Source: Eggerthellaceae bacterium (lineage in GTDB: Bacteria; Actinomycetota; Coriobacteriia; Coriobacteriales; Eggerthellaceae). Taken from it: a stretch of DNA of 11,364 nucleotides. The translations under genes and the position numbers were made by a program. The stretch covers positions 1 to 11,364 of the forward strand of contig CAAEEV010000058.1 in the NCBI GenBank assembly GCA_900754955.1, in the 5' to 3' direction. The notes under the pieces are model-generated. The model had not been told where the DNA came from. It worked only from the letters and a program-made list of their open reading frames with translations, and ran no database searches. Positions 1-6,986 of the stretch are shown here, in pieces; the stretch's first letter is position 1, and the number at the start of each line of letters is the position of its first letter.

Positions 1-291
1 CCGCCGACGCTGCGGGCTCCCCTGGCACGCGATCTTGCCCCTTGTTTTGAACGCTTCGCCGCGCGAAGGCGGCTCGGTTCAAAGGCGGGGCAATCTCGCG
101 CACCAGGGGAGCCCTCGCTGACTTGGCTTCAACCTGCGGGCTTTATGAGCAGCTGGCAGACGCACCATCTGCTTGCGTCACGCTCCCGCTCGCTGACTCC
201 ACGGACGACCTGCGAGGCTAATGGGAAACAATACGGGTGCAATCTTGTTAGGCATGGTCTCGTGTTTTGCATATGTGCGAGGTGATTTACT
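1..291. other. Gene-free stretch upstream of hypB
   Basis: I recognise no gene here. A plus-strand frame stays open from position 1 to a TGA at 283-285, but its translation is rich in Arg, Ser and Pro without domain character, and it runs through the long inverted repeat, so it is best read as non-coding high-GC sequence. The stretch holds that inverted repeat (14-114), a small perfect hairpin GACGCA/TGCGTC at 159-164 and 174-179, and the hypB ribosome binding site at 279-285. I could not identify a convincing promoter. Confidence 0.6.
14..114. repeat. Long imperfect inverted repeat (about 100 bp)
   Basis: The outer arms GGGCTCCCCTGG (14-25) and CCAGGGGAGCCC (103-114) are perfect 12-base complements. 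Pairing resumes at 28-32 with 96-100 and at 35-41 with 87-93, broken only by two 2x2 mismatches. After an internal loop it continues with TTTGAAC (46-52) against GTTCAAA (77-83). The tip can fold as CTTCG/CGAAG (54-58 with 64-68) or as GCCGC/GCGGC (58-62 with 69-73). About 35 pairs form in one hairpin. There is no T-tract after it, so it is not a canonical terminator on either strand. It could be an extragenic palindromic repeat, the end of a small non-autonomous element, or a structured leader RNA. The role is unknown. Confidence 0.75.
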
Positions 292-942
292 GTGAAAATC
301 GACATCAAGGAACCCATCCTCAAGAAGAACGACGACATCGCCGGCGAGCTGCGCCAGCGTTTCGCCGAGAACCACGTGTTCGTGCTCGACCTGCTGGCAA
401 GTCCCGGCTCGGGCAAGACGTCGACGATCCTCGCCACCATCGACGCGTTGCGCGACGAGTTCAACATCGCGGTCATCGAGGGCGACATCGCCTCCAACGT
501 CGACGCCGAGAAGATCTCCGCGCAGGGTATCGCCGCCGTGCAGATCAACACGGGTGGTGCGTGTCACCTCGAGAGCGCGATGATCAAGCGCGCCGTCGAC
601 GTGCTCGACCTCGAGCGCCTCGACCTCATCATCATCGAGAACGTGGGTAACCTCGTGTGCCCCACCGACTTCGATCTGGGCGAAAACGCCAAGGTGATGA
701 TCCTCTCGGTGCCCGAGGGCGACGACAAGCCGCTCAAGTACCCGGGCGTGTTCCAGGTCGCCGAGGCCGTGGTGCTCAACAAGGTGGACACCATGCCCGT
801 GTTCAACTTCGATCGCGCGGCATTCGAGTCGGCCGTCAAGCAGCTCAATCCCGCCGCGCCTATTTTCCCCATCGCCGCAACCAAGGGCGACGGCGTGGAG
901 GCGTGGGCGAACTGGCTTGCTGAGCGCATTCGCCAGGCGTAG
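292..942 (+). CDS. hypB: HypB, GTPase of [NiFe] hydrogenase nickel insertion
   Basis: HypB is a cytoplasmic SIMIBI-class GTPase that works with HypA to deliver nickel to the large subunit of [NiFe] hydrogenases. The 216-residue product shows the Walker A loop ASPGSGKT (36-43), a switch region around EGDIASNVD (63-71), the family motif GGACHLE (88-94), ENVGNLVCP (116-124) and the guanine-specificity motif NKVD (163-166). Cys91, His92 and Cys123 match the metal site in the G domain. The N-terminal CxxCGC nickel site of the E. coli protein and the His-rich stretch of nickel-storing homologues are both absent, so this is the short form. The GTG start is supported by GAGGTGA at 279-285, six bases upstream. 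No other hyp gene is in the window, so any hypA partner or hydrogenase lies upstream or elsewhere. Confidence 0.95.
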   Translation: MKIDIKEPILKKNDDIAGELRQRFAENHVFVLDLLASPGSGKTSTILATIDALRDEFNIAVIEGDIASNVDAEKISAQGIAAVQINTGGACHLESAMIKRAVDVLDLERLDLIIIENVGNLVCPTDFDLGENAKVMILSVPEGDDKPLKYPGVFQVAEAVVLNKVDTMPVFNFDRAAFESAVKQLNPAAPIFPIAATKGDGVEAWANWLAERIRQA

Positions 943-964
943 GCGCCGTGCGCGACTCTTCTTC

Positions 965-985
965 GTTTCGCAACTGAACCGAAAC
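965..985. repeat. Short inverted repeat between hypB and nadE
   Basis: GTTTCG (965-970) and CGAAAC (980-985) are perfect complements around a nine-base loop, 23 bases after the hypB stop. No T-run follows, so it is a weak terminator candidate at most, and an operator upstream of nadE is equally possible. A second small GC hairpin, GCCGCC/GGCGGC with a GAC loop, lies at 1056-1070, closer to the nadE start. Confidence 0.35.
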
Positions 986-1110
986 AACCCGCCTCCATAC
1001 TGAATCGCAGGTAAGGCGCATGCCGCGGTAGGGCGGCGTGTCGTCCTGCGCGGTTGCCGCCGACGGCGGCGGAAGTGGGCCAGTGCTGGCCGATGCGGAA
1101 AGGTGGGGCC

Positions 1111-1929
1111 ATGCGACCTCAGGAAATGTACGAAGCATGCGTGACGGCGCTCGGCGATTACGTGCGCGGCGCGGGCTACAAGGACGTGGTGATCGGACTG
1201 TCGGGCGGAATCGACTCGACCGTGGTCGCCGTCATGGCGGCGGACGCCCTGGGCGCCGAGCACGTGCACGGCGTGCTGCTGCCGGGACCCTATTCGACGG
1301 ACCACTCCGTCGACGACGCCGAGGATCTTGCGCGCCGCGTGGGCATCGAAGTGCGCACGGTGTCGATCTGCGAGCCGTTCGAGGCGTTCGAGCATGTGCT
1401 GGCGCGCGCGTGCGGCGGGGCGCTCGAGGGTCTGGCGGCCGAGAACACCCAGGCGCGCTGCCGCATGGTGTGCCTCATGGCGATCTCCAACGCCCGCGAC
1501 TGGATGATGCTCAACACGGGCAACAAGAGCGAGGCCATGATGGGCTACTCGACGCTCTACGGCGATACGGCGGGTGCGTTTGCGCCGATCGGCGGCTTAT
1601 ACAAGACCGATGTGTACGCGGTGGCGCGCTGGCGCAACGACCATGCGGAAGCGCGTGGCGAGGAGCCGCCCATCCCCGAACACGTGCTCGTGAAGCCGCC
1701 GAGCGCCGAGCTTTCCCCCGGTCAGAGCGACGAGGCGTCGCTCGGCATCGCGTACGCTGAGCTCGATCCGATTCTCATCGCCGCGATGGAACGGGGGGAG
1801 TCGGCCGAGCAGATCGCGGCGGCAGGCTTCGACCGCGCGCAGGTCGATTCCGTGCTGCGCCGCGTGGCGGCCTACGCGTTCAAGCGCGCCCTCGAGCCGC
1901 CGTTCCCGGATACGCGCTTCTACGAGTAA
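1111..1929 (+). CDS. nadE: NAD+ synthetase, ammonia-dependent type
   Basis: NadE makes NAD+ from deamido-NAD+, ATP and ammonia, the last step of NAD biosynthesis, in the cytoplasm. The 272-residue product begins almost directly with the adenine-nucleotide alpha-hydrolase fold. The pyrophosphatase loop SGGIDS is at 31-36, ENTQARCR starts at 111, and NTGNKSEAMMGYSTLYGD starts at 135. After these come FAPIGGLYKT and, nearer the end, PPSAELSPGQSDEASLG, all typical of NAD synthetases. There is no nitrilase-like glutaminase domain, so free ammonia is the likely nitrogen donor, and the length is close to E. coli NadE (275). The frame is open back to 1054, but ATG 1111 has AAGGTGG at 1100-1106 and starts at the usual N-terminal helix; ATG 1093 has no ribosome binding site. 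It lies 168 bases after hypB, so co-transcription is uncertain. Confidence 0.93.
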   Translation: MRPQEMYEACVTALGDYVRGAGYKDVVIGLSGGIDSTVVAVMAADALGAEHVHGVLLPGPYSTDHSVDDAEDLARRVGIEVRTVSICEPFEAFEHVLARACGGALEGLAAENTQARCRMVCLMAISNARDWMMLNTGNKSEAMMGYSTLYGDTAGAFAPIGGLYKTDVYAVARWRNDHAEARGEEPPIPEHVLVKPPSAELSPGQSDEASLGIAYAELDPILIAAMERGESAEQIAAAGFDRAQVDSVLRRVAAYAFKRALEPPFPDTRFYE

Positions 1930-1937
1930 ACGTGCGG

Positions 1938-2010
1938 GGCGCGCAGCGGCGGCGGGCGCTGGGGCGGCTACGCTTTTGACCCGCGTTTCCCCCGCGCCCC
2001 GCTGCGCGCC
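1938..2010. repeat. GC-rich hairpin after nadE, possible transcription end
   Basis: GGCGCGCAGCGG (1938-1949) is a perfect 12-base complement of CCGCTGCGCGCC (1999-2010). Inside it, GGCGC (1955-1959) pairs with GCGCC (1994-1998) and GGGG (1961-1964) with CCCC (1989-1992), and ACGC/GCGT (1970-1973 with 1983-1986) closes the tip. No T-tract follows. Lying eight bases after the nadE stop and before the kinase, it may end nadE transcription, pause RNA polymerase, or protect the nadE mRNA 3' end. Confidence 0.6.
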
Positions 2011-2039
2011 TCGCGTCCGACAGTTGCATCGCGGGGTGT

Positions 2040-3431
2040 ATGGCTGGCTCCGTGGCGCTCGTGTACCATGGGCCCATGCAGAAATGGGAGGACATACTCT
2101 ACCGCGATGAACCCATGGAGGCGACCGACTGGCTCGTCGACGCCGTGGTCGCCGTCGGTGCGTTCGGCTTCGCCTGCTTACAGCTCACGCTTTCGGTCAA
2201 CCTCCTGTTCCCCGATGAGATGCTGCGCAGCCTGCTCGGCATCGATGCGGTGGTCCCGACCGTATACTCTGTGGTCGCGATCGCGCTCACCACGCTGCCT
2301 CTTATCGCGCGCCGGCGCTTCCCATGGCCCACGTTCGTGCTGTCGCTCGTTCTCTGGGCGTTCTTCCAGCTTCAAACGGGCGCCGTTTCCCTGTCGCTTG
2401 CCGGGCCGCTCGTGGCACTGTTCACGATCGCCTACGAACTGCCGCGCGCCCATGCGATTGCAGGTGCGGTTGCAGCCGTTCTCATTCTCGTGATCGTCCC
2501 GTCCACGGCTTCGTCGGCGACGATGGCTTCCCTTTCGCTGCTGCAGAACGTCGCGTTTGTAGCAGCGGCGGCGTTTGCGGGTTATGCCATCCAGGTGAGG
2601 CAGGACTACCTGCGGGCAGCCGAGGAGCGCGCGGCCGAGGCTGAGCGCACGCGGGAGACCGAGGCCGAGCGGCGCGTTGCGGAGGAGCGCGTGCGCATCG
2701 CGCGCGAAGTGCACGACATCACGGCGCACTCGCTTTCGGCGGTGAGCATTCAGGCGGCGGCAGCGGAACGGCTGATCGACAGCGATCCTGCGGCCGCAAA
2801 GGAGGCGATCGCGACGGTGCGCGCCACCTCGAAGGGCGCGCTCGACGACATCCGCGCCATGATCGGCGTGCTGCGCTCGGGCGAGGGTGCGGCTCAGACG
2901 TCGCCGACCGAGAGCACCGAGCAGATCGGCGCGCTCGCAGCCTATCTCGAGGGGGCGGGCGTGTCGTGCGAGCTCGACACGGCGCATTACGATCGCACGT
3001 CGGTGCCCGCGCACGTCGACGTGGCGCTGTTCGGCATCGCGCGCGAGGCGACGACCAACGTCGTGCGCCATGCGCAGGCCCGGCACGTGCGGATCGTCCT
3101 GCGCACGGTCGCGCCCGCAGCAACGCCGGGCACGGCGGTGGGAAGCGCGGCGCCCGCCGCGAGCGCGCCTGTCGCGAATGTGCCTGCCGCAGCTGCGCCC
3201 GCCGCGTTTGCGGAGATCATCGTCGAGGACGACGGCAGGGGCTGCAGTGATGCCGCTGCGGTTGCGGCGGCGGGCGGCCACGGCATCGAGGGCATGGGCG
3301 AGCGCGTGCGCGTGCTCGGCGGCACGTTCGAGGCGGCGCCGCGCGCAGAGGGCGGCTTCCGCGTGCATGCAGTCGTGCCCCTCGCCGCGCCCCAGCAAAC
3401 GGAACGCAACGGACGGACGGAGGCGCAGTAG
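2040..3431 (+). CDS. Membrane sensor histidine kinase, DesK/NarX-like (HisKA_3)
   Basis: This is a two-component sensor kinase that autophosphorylates on His and passes the phosphate to the regulator encoded next. The 463-residue product (counted from ATG 2040) has about six hydrophobic segments, roughly 33-57, 71-90, 97-112, 115-132, 138-156 and 165-184, with no clear extracellular sensor domain. A charged coiled-coil-like linker (187-216) follows. The HisKA_3 dimerisation motif is ERVRIAREVHDITAHSLS, with His225 as the probable phosphoacceptor. The HATPase_c domain has an N box REATTNVVRHA (335-345), a G1 box VEDDGRG (395-401) and a G2 box GGHGIEGMGERV (412-423). An Ala/Pro/Val-rich insertion at about 356-390 separates the N and G1 boxes and is unusual. 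The start is unsettled: ATG 2040 has only a poorly spaced GGGGTG, and ATG 2076 could be a leaderless start. The signal sensed is unknown. Confidence 0.9.
   Translation: MAGSVALVYHGPMQKWEDILYRDEPMEATDWLVDAVVAVGAFGFACLQLTLSVNLLFPDEMLRSLLGIDAVVPTVYSVVAIALTTLPLIARRRFPWPTFVLSLVLWAFFQLQTGAVSLSLAGPLVALFTIAYELPRAHAIAGAVAAVLILVIVPSTASSATMASLSLLQNVAFVAAAAFAGYAIQVRQDYLRAAEERAAEAERTRETEAERRVAEERVRIAREVHDITAHSLSAVSIQAAAAERLIDSDPAAAKEAIATVRATSKGALDDIRAMIGVLRSGEGAAQTSPTESTEQIGALAAYLEGAGVSCELDTAHYDRTSVPAHVDVALFGIAREATTNVVRHAQARHVRIVLRTVAPAATPGTAVGSAAPAASAPVANVPAAAAPAAFAEIIVEDDGRGCSDAAAVAAAGGHGIEGMGERVRVLGGTFEAAPRAEGGFRVHAVVPLAAPQQTERNGRTEAQ
2064..2069 (+). promoter_or_regulatory. Possible -10 element for a leaderless kinase mRNA
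   Basis: TACCAT fits the actinobacterial TAnnnT -10 pattern and lies exactly six bases before ATG 2076, so the transcript could begin at the A of that codon. The -35 position (2041-2046, TGGCTG) is poor. The element overlaps a perfect 12-base palindrome, CATGGGCCCATG (2067-2078), which includes the ATG. This is inference from spacing only. Confidence 0.3.
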
Positions 3432-3433
3432 CC

Positions 3434-4135
3434 ATGGCTGAGTCGGCGGATCTCATTCGCATTCTGGTGGCAGACGATCAGGACCTCGTGCGCAGCGGAT
3501 ATCGTGCCATCCTCGGTTCGTACGACGGGCTCGAGGTGATCGGCGAGGCGCGCAACGGCGAGGAGGCGGTCGCGCGCGCCCAGGAACTGCGGCCCGATGT
3601 GGTGCTCATGGACATCCGCATGCCGGTGCGCAACGGCATCGAGGCGACGCGCGACATCACGTCGAACCCGCTGCTCGGACGCACGCACGTGCTCGTGCTC
3701 ACCACGTTCGACATCGACGAGTACGTCTACGATGCGCTTGCCGCAGGCGCGAGCGGATTTCTCCTCAAAGACGCCGACCCCGACGACATCGTGCATGCGG
3801 TGCGCGTGGTGGCGGCGGGCGATGCGCTCATCCAGCCGTCGGTGATGCGCCGGCTCGTGGAGACGTTCGTGCTGTCGCGCCCGCGCACGGCGCGCACGGG
3901 CGCGGGGCGGGGGAGCGCGTACGATGCGCTGGCGGCGCTCACCGATCGCGAGCGGGAGATTCTCGCGCTTGTGGCGCGCGGTCTGTCGAACGACGACATC
4001 GCCGCCGAGCTGTTCATCTCGCCCGCCACGGTGAAAACCCACCTTGCGCGCGTCATGGCGAAGACTGACGCGCACGATCGCGCCCAGCTCGTCGTGCTCG
4101 CCTACGAGAGCGGTCTCGTGGCGCCCGGCGCCTAA
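3434..4135 (+). CDS. Response regulator, NarL/LuxR-type DNA-binding
   Basis: This is the cytoplasmic transcription factor partner of the preceding kinase. The 233-residue product has a receiver domain (about 8-125) with the acidic pair Asp14-Asp15, phosphoacceptor Asp60 in MDIRMP, the switch threonine in LTTF (89-92) and Lys112 in FLLKDADP. A basic, Gly-rich linker (149-162) leads to a LuxR-type helix-turn-helix domain beginning at LTDREREIL (169) with the recognition segment around FISPATVKTHLARV (194-207). Length and layout are typical of the NarL/FixJ family. The ATG lies two bases after the kinase stop, with GGAGG at 3419-3423 inside the kinase gene, so the two are co-transcribed and probably translationally coupled. 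Its targets cannot be read from the sequence; the structured operator-like site at 4170-4193 just downstream is one candidate. Confidence 0.94.
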   Translation: MAESADLIRILVADDQDLVRSGYRAILGSYDGLEVIGEARNGEEAVARAQELRPDVVLMDIRMPVRNGIEATRDITSNPLLGRTHVLVLTTFDIDEYVYDALAAGASGFLLKDADPDDIVHAVRVVAAGDALIQPSVMRRLVETFVLSRPRTARTGAGRGSAYDALAALTDREREILALVARGLSNDDIAAELFISPATVKTHLARVMAKTDAHDRAQLVVLAYESGLVAPGA

Positions 4136-4169
4136 CCGCACAACGCGTGAGCTCCCGTCCGTTCGTTTG

Positions 4170-4193
4170 TGACGAAACTTTGTCATTTCGTCA
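4170..4193. promoter_or_regulatory. Operator-like inverted repeat TGACGAAA/TTTCGTCA
   Basis: TGACGAAA (4170-4177) and TTTCGTCA (4186-4193) are perfect eight-base complements around an eight-base spacer. The spacer itself contains TTTGTCA (4179-4185), a third copy of the half-site with one base missing. The site lies 40 bases upstream of the groES -35 box and 35 bases after the response regulator stop. It could be a regulator binding site or a weak AT-rich hairpin. No T-run follows on the plus strand. Confidence 0.45.
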
Positions 4194-4232
4194 AAATCTA
4201 AGTGCCTTCGACTGAGGTTTTCTCAAATTCGG

Positions 4233-4260
4233 TTGCATTCGCCCAAGGGGCTGCTATAGT
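4233..4260 (+). promoter_or_regulatory. groESL promoter, sigma-70-like
   Basis: The -35 box is TTGCAT (4233-4238) and the -10 box is TATAGT (4255-4260), separated by 16 bases, with an extended -10 TGC at 4252-4254. Transcription would start near 4266-4267, directly before the first CIRCE operator, which is the usual arrangement for HrcA-repressed chaperone operons. The 5' untranslated region would be about 103 bases and would carry both CIRCE units. Confidence 0.8.
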
Positions 4261-4270
4261 ACATCAATGT

Positions 4271-4297
4271 TTAGCACTCGCCTTCGTTGAGTGCTAG
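4271..4297. promoter_or_regulatory. CIRCE operator 1 (HrcA binding site)
   Basis: TTAGCACTC, a nine-base spacer (4280-4288), then GAGTGCTAG: one base away from the canonical CIRCE consensus. CIRCE is bound by the repressor HrcA, whose activity depends on GroE, so the operon is induced when GroE is occupied by unfolded protein. It starts a few bases after the predicted transcription start. The hrcA gene is not in the window. Confidence 0.93.
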
Positions 4298-4320
4298 CAC
4301 TCGGGAAAGCCGAGTGGTTA
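4294..4320. promoter_or_regulatory. CIRCE operator 2, overlapping the first
   Basis: CTAGCACTC (8 of 9 consensus bases), a nine-base spacer (4303-4311), then GAGTGGTTA (7 of 9). The spacing is exactly that of CIRCE. Its left half shares CTAG (4294-4297) with the right half of the first element, making a 14-base palindrome at 4289-4302. The centres are 23 bp apart, a little over two helical turns. As RNA it forms a tight hairpin, CACTCGG/CCGAGTG with a GAAAG loop (4298-4316), which might also affect mRNA stability. Confidence 0.75.
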
Positions 4321-4369
4321 GTTCAGCATCATGCGGAAACGCTTACATGAACCGAAAGGAAGGCACGTT

Positions 4370-4657
4370 ATGAATCTGAAGCCCTTGGGCGATCGCGTCA
4401 TTCTTCGCCAGGACGAGGCGGAGACCACCACGGCATCGGGCCTGTACCTGGCGACCGACAGCAAGGAGAAGCCGCAGACCGGCACCGTGCTCGCCGTTGG
4501 CGAGGGCAAGCATGACAAGGACGGCAATCTCGTTCCCGTCCCGGTGAAGGTCGGCGACCGCGTCATCTACGGCAAGTACGGCGGAACTGAGGTCACCATC
4601 GACGGCGAGGACGTGCTGATTCTGCGCGCGGACGATCTGTACGCCGTTTTCGAGTAG
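4370..4657 (+). CDS. groES: GroES co-chaperonin (Hsp10)
   Basis: GroES forms the heptameric lid of the GroEL folding chamber in the cytoplasm. The 95-residue product starts MNLKPLGDRVIL, a classic Hsp10 start, and contains the mobile loop (about 16-34), the roof region with GEGKHDKDGN, and the closing strands VGDRVIYGKYGGTEV and EDVLILRADDLYAVFE. Length is normal. The hydrophobic tripeptide that docks onto GroEL, usually Ile-Val-Leu, reads Leu25-Tyr26-Leu27. The frame is open back to 4331, but ATG 4370 has AAAGGAAGG (4355-4363) and gives the family N-terminus. It is transcribed with groEL under the CIRCE-controlled promoter upstream. Confidence 0.97.
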   Translation: MNLKPLGDRVILRQDEAETTTASGLYLATDSKEKPQTGTVLAVGEGKHDKDGNLVPVPVKVGDRVIYGKYGGTEVTIDGEDVLILRADDLYAVFE

Positions 4658-6462
<1,805 letters not shown>

Positions 6463-6478
6463 GAGACAGGGCTGCAAA

Positions 6479-6509
6479 GGTTCCGCCGGCCGATAGGGCC
6501 AGCGGAACC
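6479..6509 (+). terminator. First hairpin after groEL
   Basis: GGTTCCGC (6479-6486) and GGCC (6488-6491) pair with GGCC (6497-6500) and GCGGAACC (6502-6509) around a five-base loop; a single C/A mismatch lies between the two parts. It starts 17 bases after the groEL stop. C, not T, follows it, so on its own it is a 3'-end protection or pause hairpin preceding the true terminator. Confidence 0.6.
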
Positions 6510-6514
6510 CCCCG

Positions 6515-6579
6515 AAGCGCCGCGGCATCCGAAGTTGTTCCTGGTCAAGGAAGCGATTTCGAAGCCGCGGCGTTTTTTT
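6515..6579 (+). terminator. Intrinsic terminator of groESL, nested stems
   Basis: CGCCGCGGC (6518-6526) pairs perfectly with GCCGCGGCG (6564-6572) and is followed immediately by seven T (6573-6579). AAG at 6515-6517 can extend the stem into the T-run. The long interior folds further: CGAA/TTCG (6530-6533 with 6558-6561) and TTCCT/AGGAA (6538-6542 with 6548-6552). This is a strong rho-independent terminator with an unusually large, internally structured loop. Confidence 0.88.
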
Positions 6580-6602
6580 GTTGGGAGGGGGCGTGCCCCA
6601 CT

Positions 6603-6743
6603 CCAAAGACGAAGCTCCCCACCCCAAAAGGCGAAACGCCCCCCCATTACAAAAGGCGAAGCGCCTCATCCCTCTCCAAAGGGTGAAGCCTTCCATTCCA
6701 AAGACGAAGCGCCTACTCCCACCACTCCAAAGGGCGAAGCCGG
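6603..6743. repeat. Degenerate repeat array, core CCAAAGGCGAAGCGCC
   Basis: Six related units start near 6603, 6624, 6649, 6676, 6698 and 6727, at irregular 21-29 base steps. Each has a run of A, then GGCGAAGC or a close variant, usually followed by GCC and a C/T-rich spacer. Several fold on themselves; the unit at 6655-6667 is AGGCG-AAG-CGCCT, five pairs around three bases. The step is not a multiple of three, so the repeats do not encode repeated peptide in one frame. A GGGG-CGTG-CCCC hairpin lies just before them at 6588-6599. The region is extragenic; function unknown. Confidence 0.7.
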
Positions 6744-6767
6744 CATCATGCGCGCTGGCAACGTTGG

Positions 6768-6879
6768 TCTTCGCCTTCCGGCAACCTCGCCTTGTTGGCG
6801 AAGATCAAATGTCCCAATCCGCATGGTGTCGACTTCGCCTTAGGGTGGGGGGCATGGCGTCGCCCCCAGCCGCTTCGCC
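6768..6879. repeat. Continuation of the repeat field, mostly inverted (CTTCGCC)
   Basis: The same core now appears mostly in the opposite orientation: TCTTCGCC (6768-6775), CTTCGCCT (6833-6840) and CTTCGCC (6873-6879), with one forward GGCGAAGA at 6797-6804 that pairs with the first of these across 21 bases. Together with the forward units upstream the field is roughly head-to-head, so larger cruciforms are possible, for example 6730-6739 with 6769-6777. Confidence 0.6.
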
Positions 6880-6888
6880 CCCAGCCGC
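6848..6888. repeat. GC hairpin overlapping a 13-bp direct repeat
   Basis: GGGGGC (6848-6853) pairs with GCCCCC (6862-6867) around eight bases. The right arm is part of CGCCCCCAGCCGC, present at 6861-6873 and again at 6876-6888 with only TT between, so the second copy could compete for the same left arm. Confidence 0.6.
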
Positions 6889-6928
6889 ATTCCTGGCTAC
6901 TCCCCATCCCCGCCTCCGCACCCTCCGA

Positions 6929-6961
6929 GTGGGTGTTAAGTTTTACAAGCGTTTTACCCAC
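6929..6961. promoter_or_regulatory. Operator-like repeats before the phosphoesterase gene
   Basis: GTGGGT (6929-6934) and ACCCAC (6956-6961) are complementary arms, and between and into them lie two copies of GTTTTAC (6940-6946 and 6951-6957) exactly 11 bases apart, about one helical turn. A TATGCT at 6970-6975 could be a -10 box, but no good -35 box stands at the right distance, so these repeats may be activator sites. Inference only. Confidence 0.4.
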
Positions 6962-6986
6962 CTCTGACCTATGCTTTTCGGCTTCT

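Noticed and set aside
222..275. Cobalamin riboswitch-like string (TAATGGGAA followed by GGGTGCAATC)
   Set aside because: It only loosely resembles the conserved core; the CCGCCACTG box and the surrounding stems are absent, and the local pairing AACAA/TTGTT does not match the fold.
1054..1110. Upstream extension of NadE from ATG 1054
   Set aside because: It would begin inside a small GC hairpin, has no ribosome binding site, and adds residues not typical of the family.
178..1395. Long minus-strand open frame over hypB and nadE
   Set aside because: It spans two clear plus-strand genes and has Arg/His/Asp-rich shadow composition.
4213..4225. HspR/HAIR-like site TGAG-N5-CTCA before the groESL promoter
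   Set aside because: The arms are only four bases and the spacing differs from the HAIR consensus; the overlapping CIRCE pair explains chaperone control.
4331..4369. Upstream extension of GroES from ATG 4331
   Set aside because: ATG 4370 has a strong ribosome binding site and gives the standard Hsp10 N-terminus; the extension would translate the ribosome binding site.
6603..6879. CRISPR array
   Set aside because: Units are short, degenerate, irregularly spaced and change orientation; there are no constant repeats with unique spacers and no cas gene.
6535..6967. Overlapping plus-strand frames of 102 and 129 codons through the repeat field
   Set aside because: They start in the groEL terminator or have no ribosome binding site; the peptide repeats (KGEAP, KDEAP) occur because the DNA repeats, and unit spacing shifts the frame.
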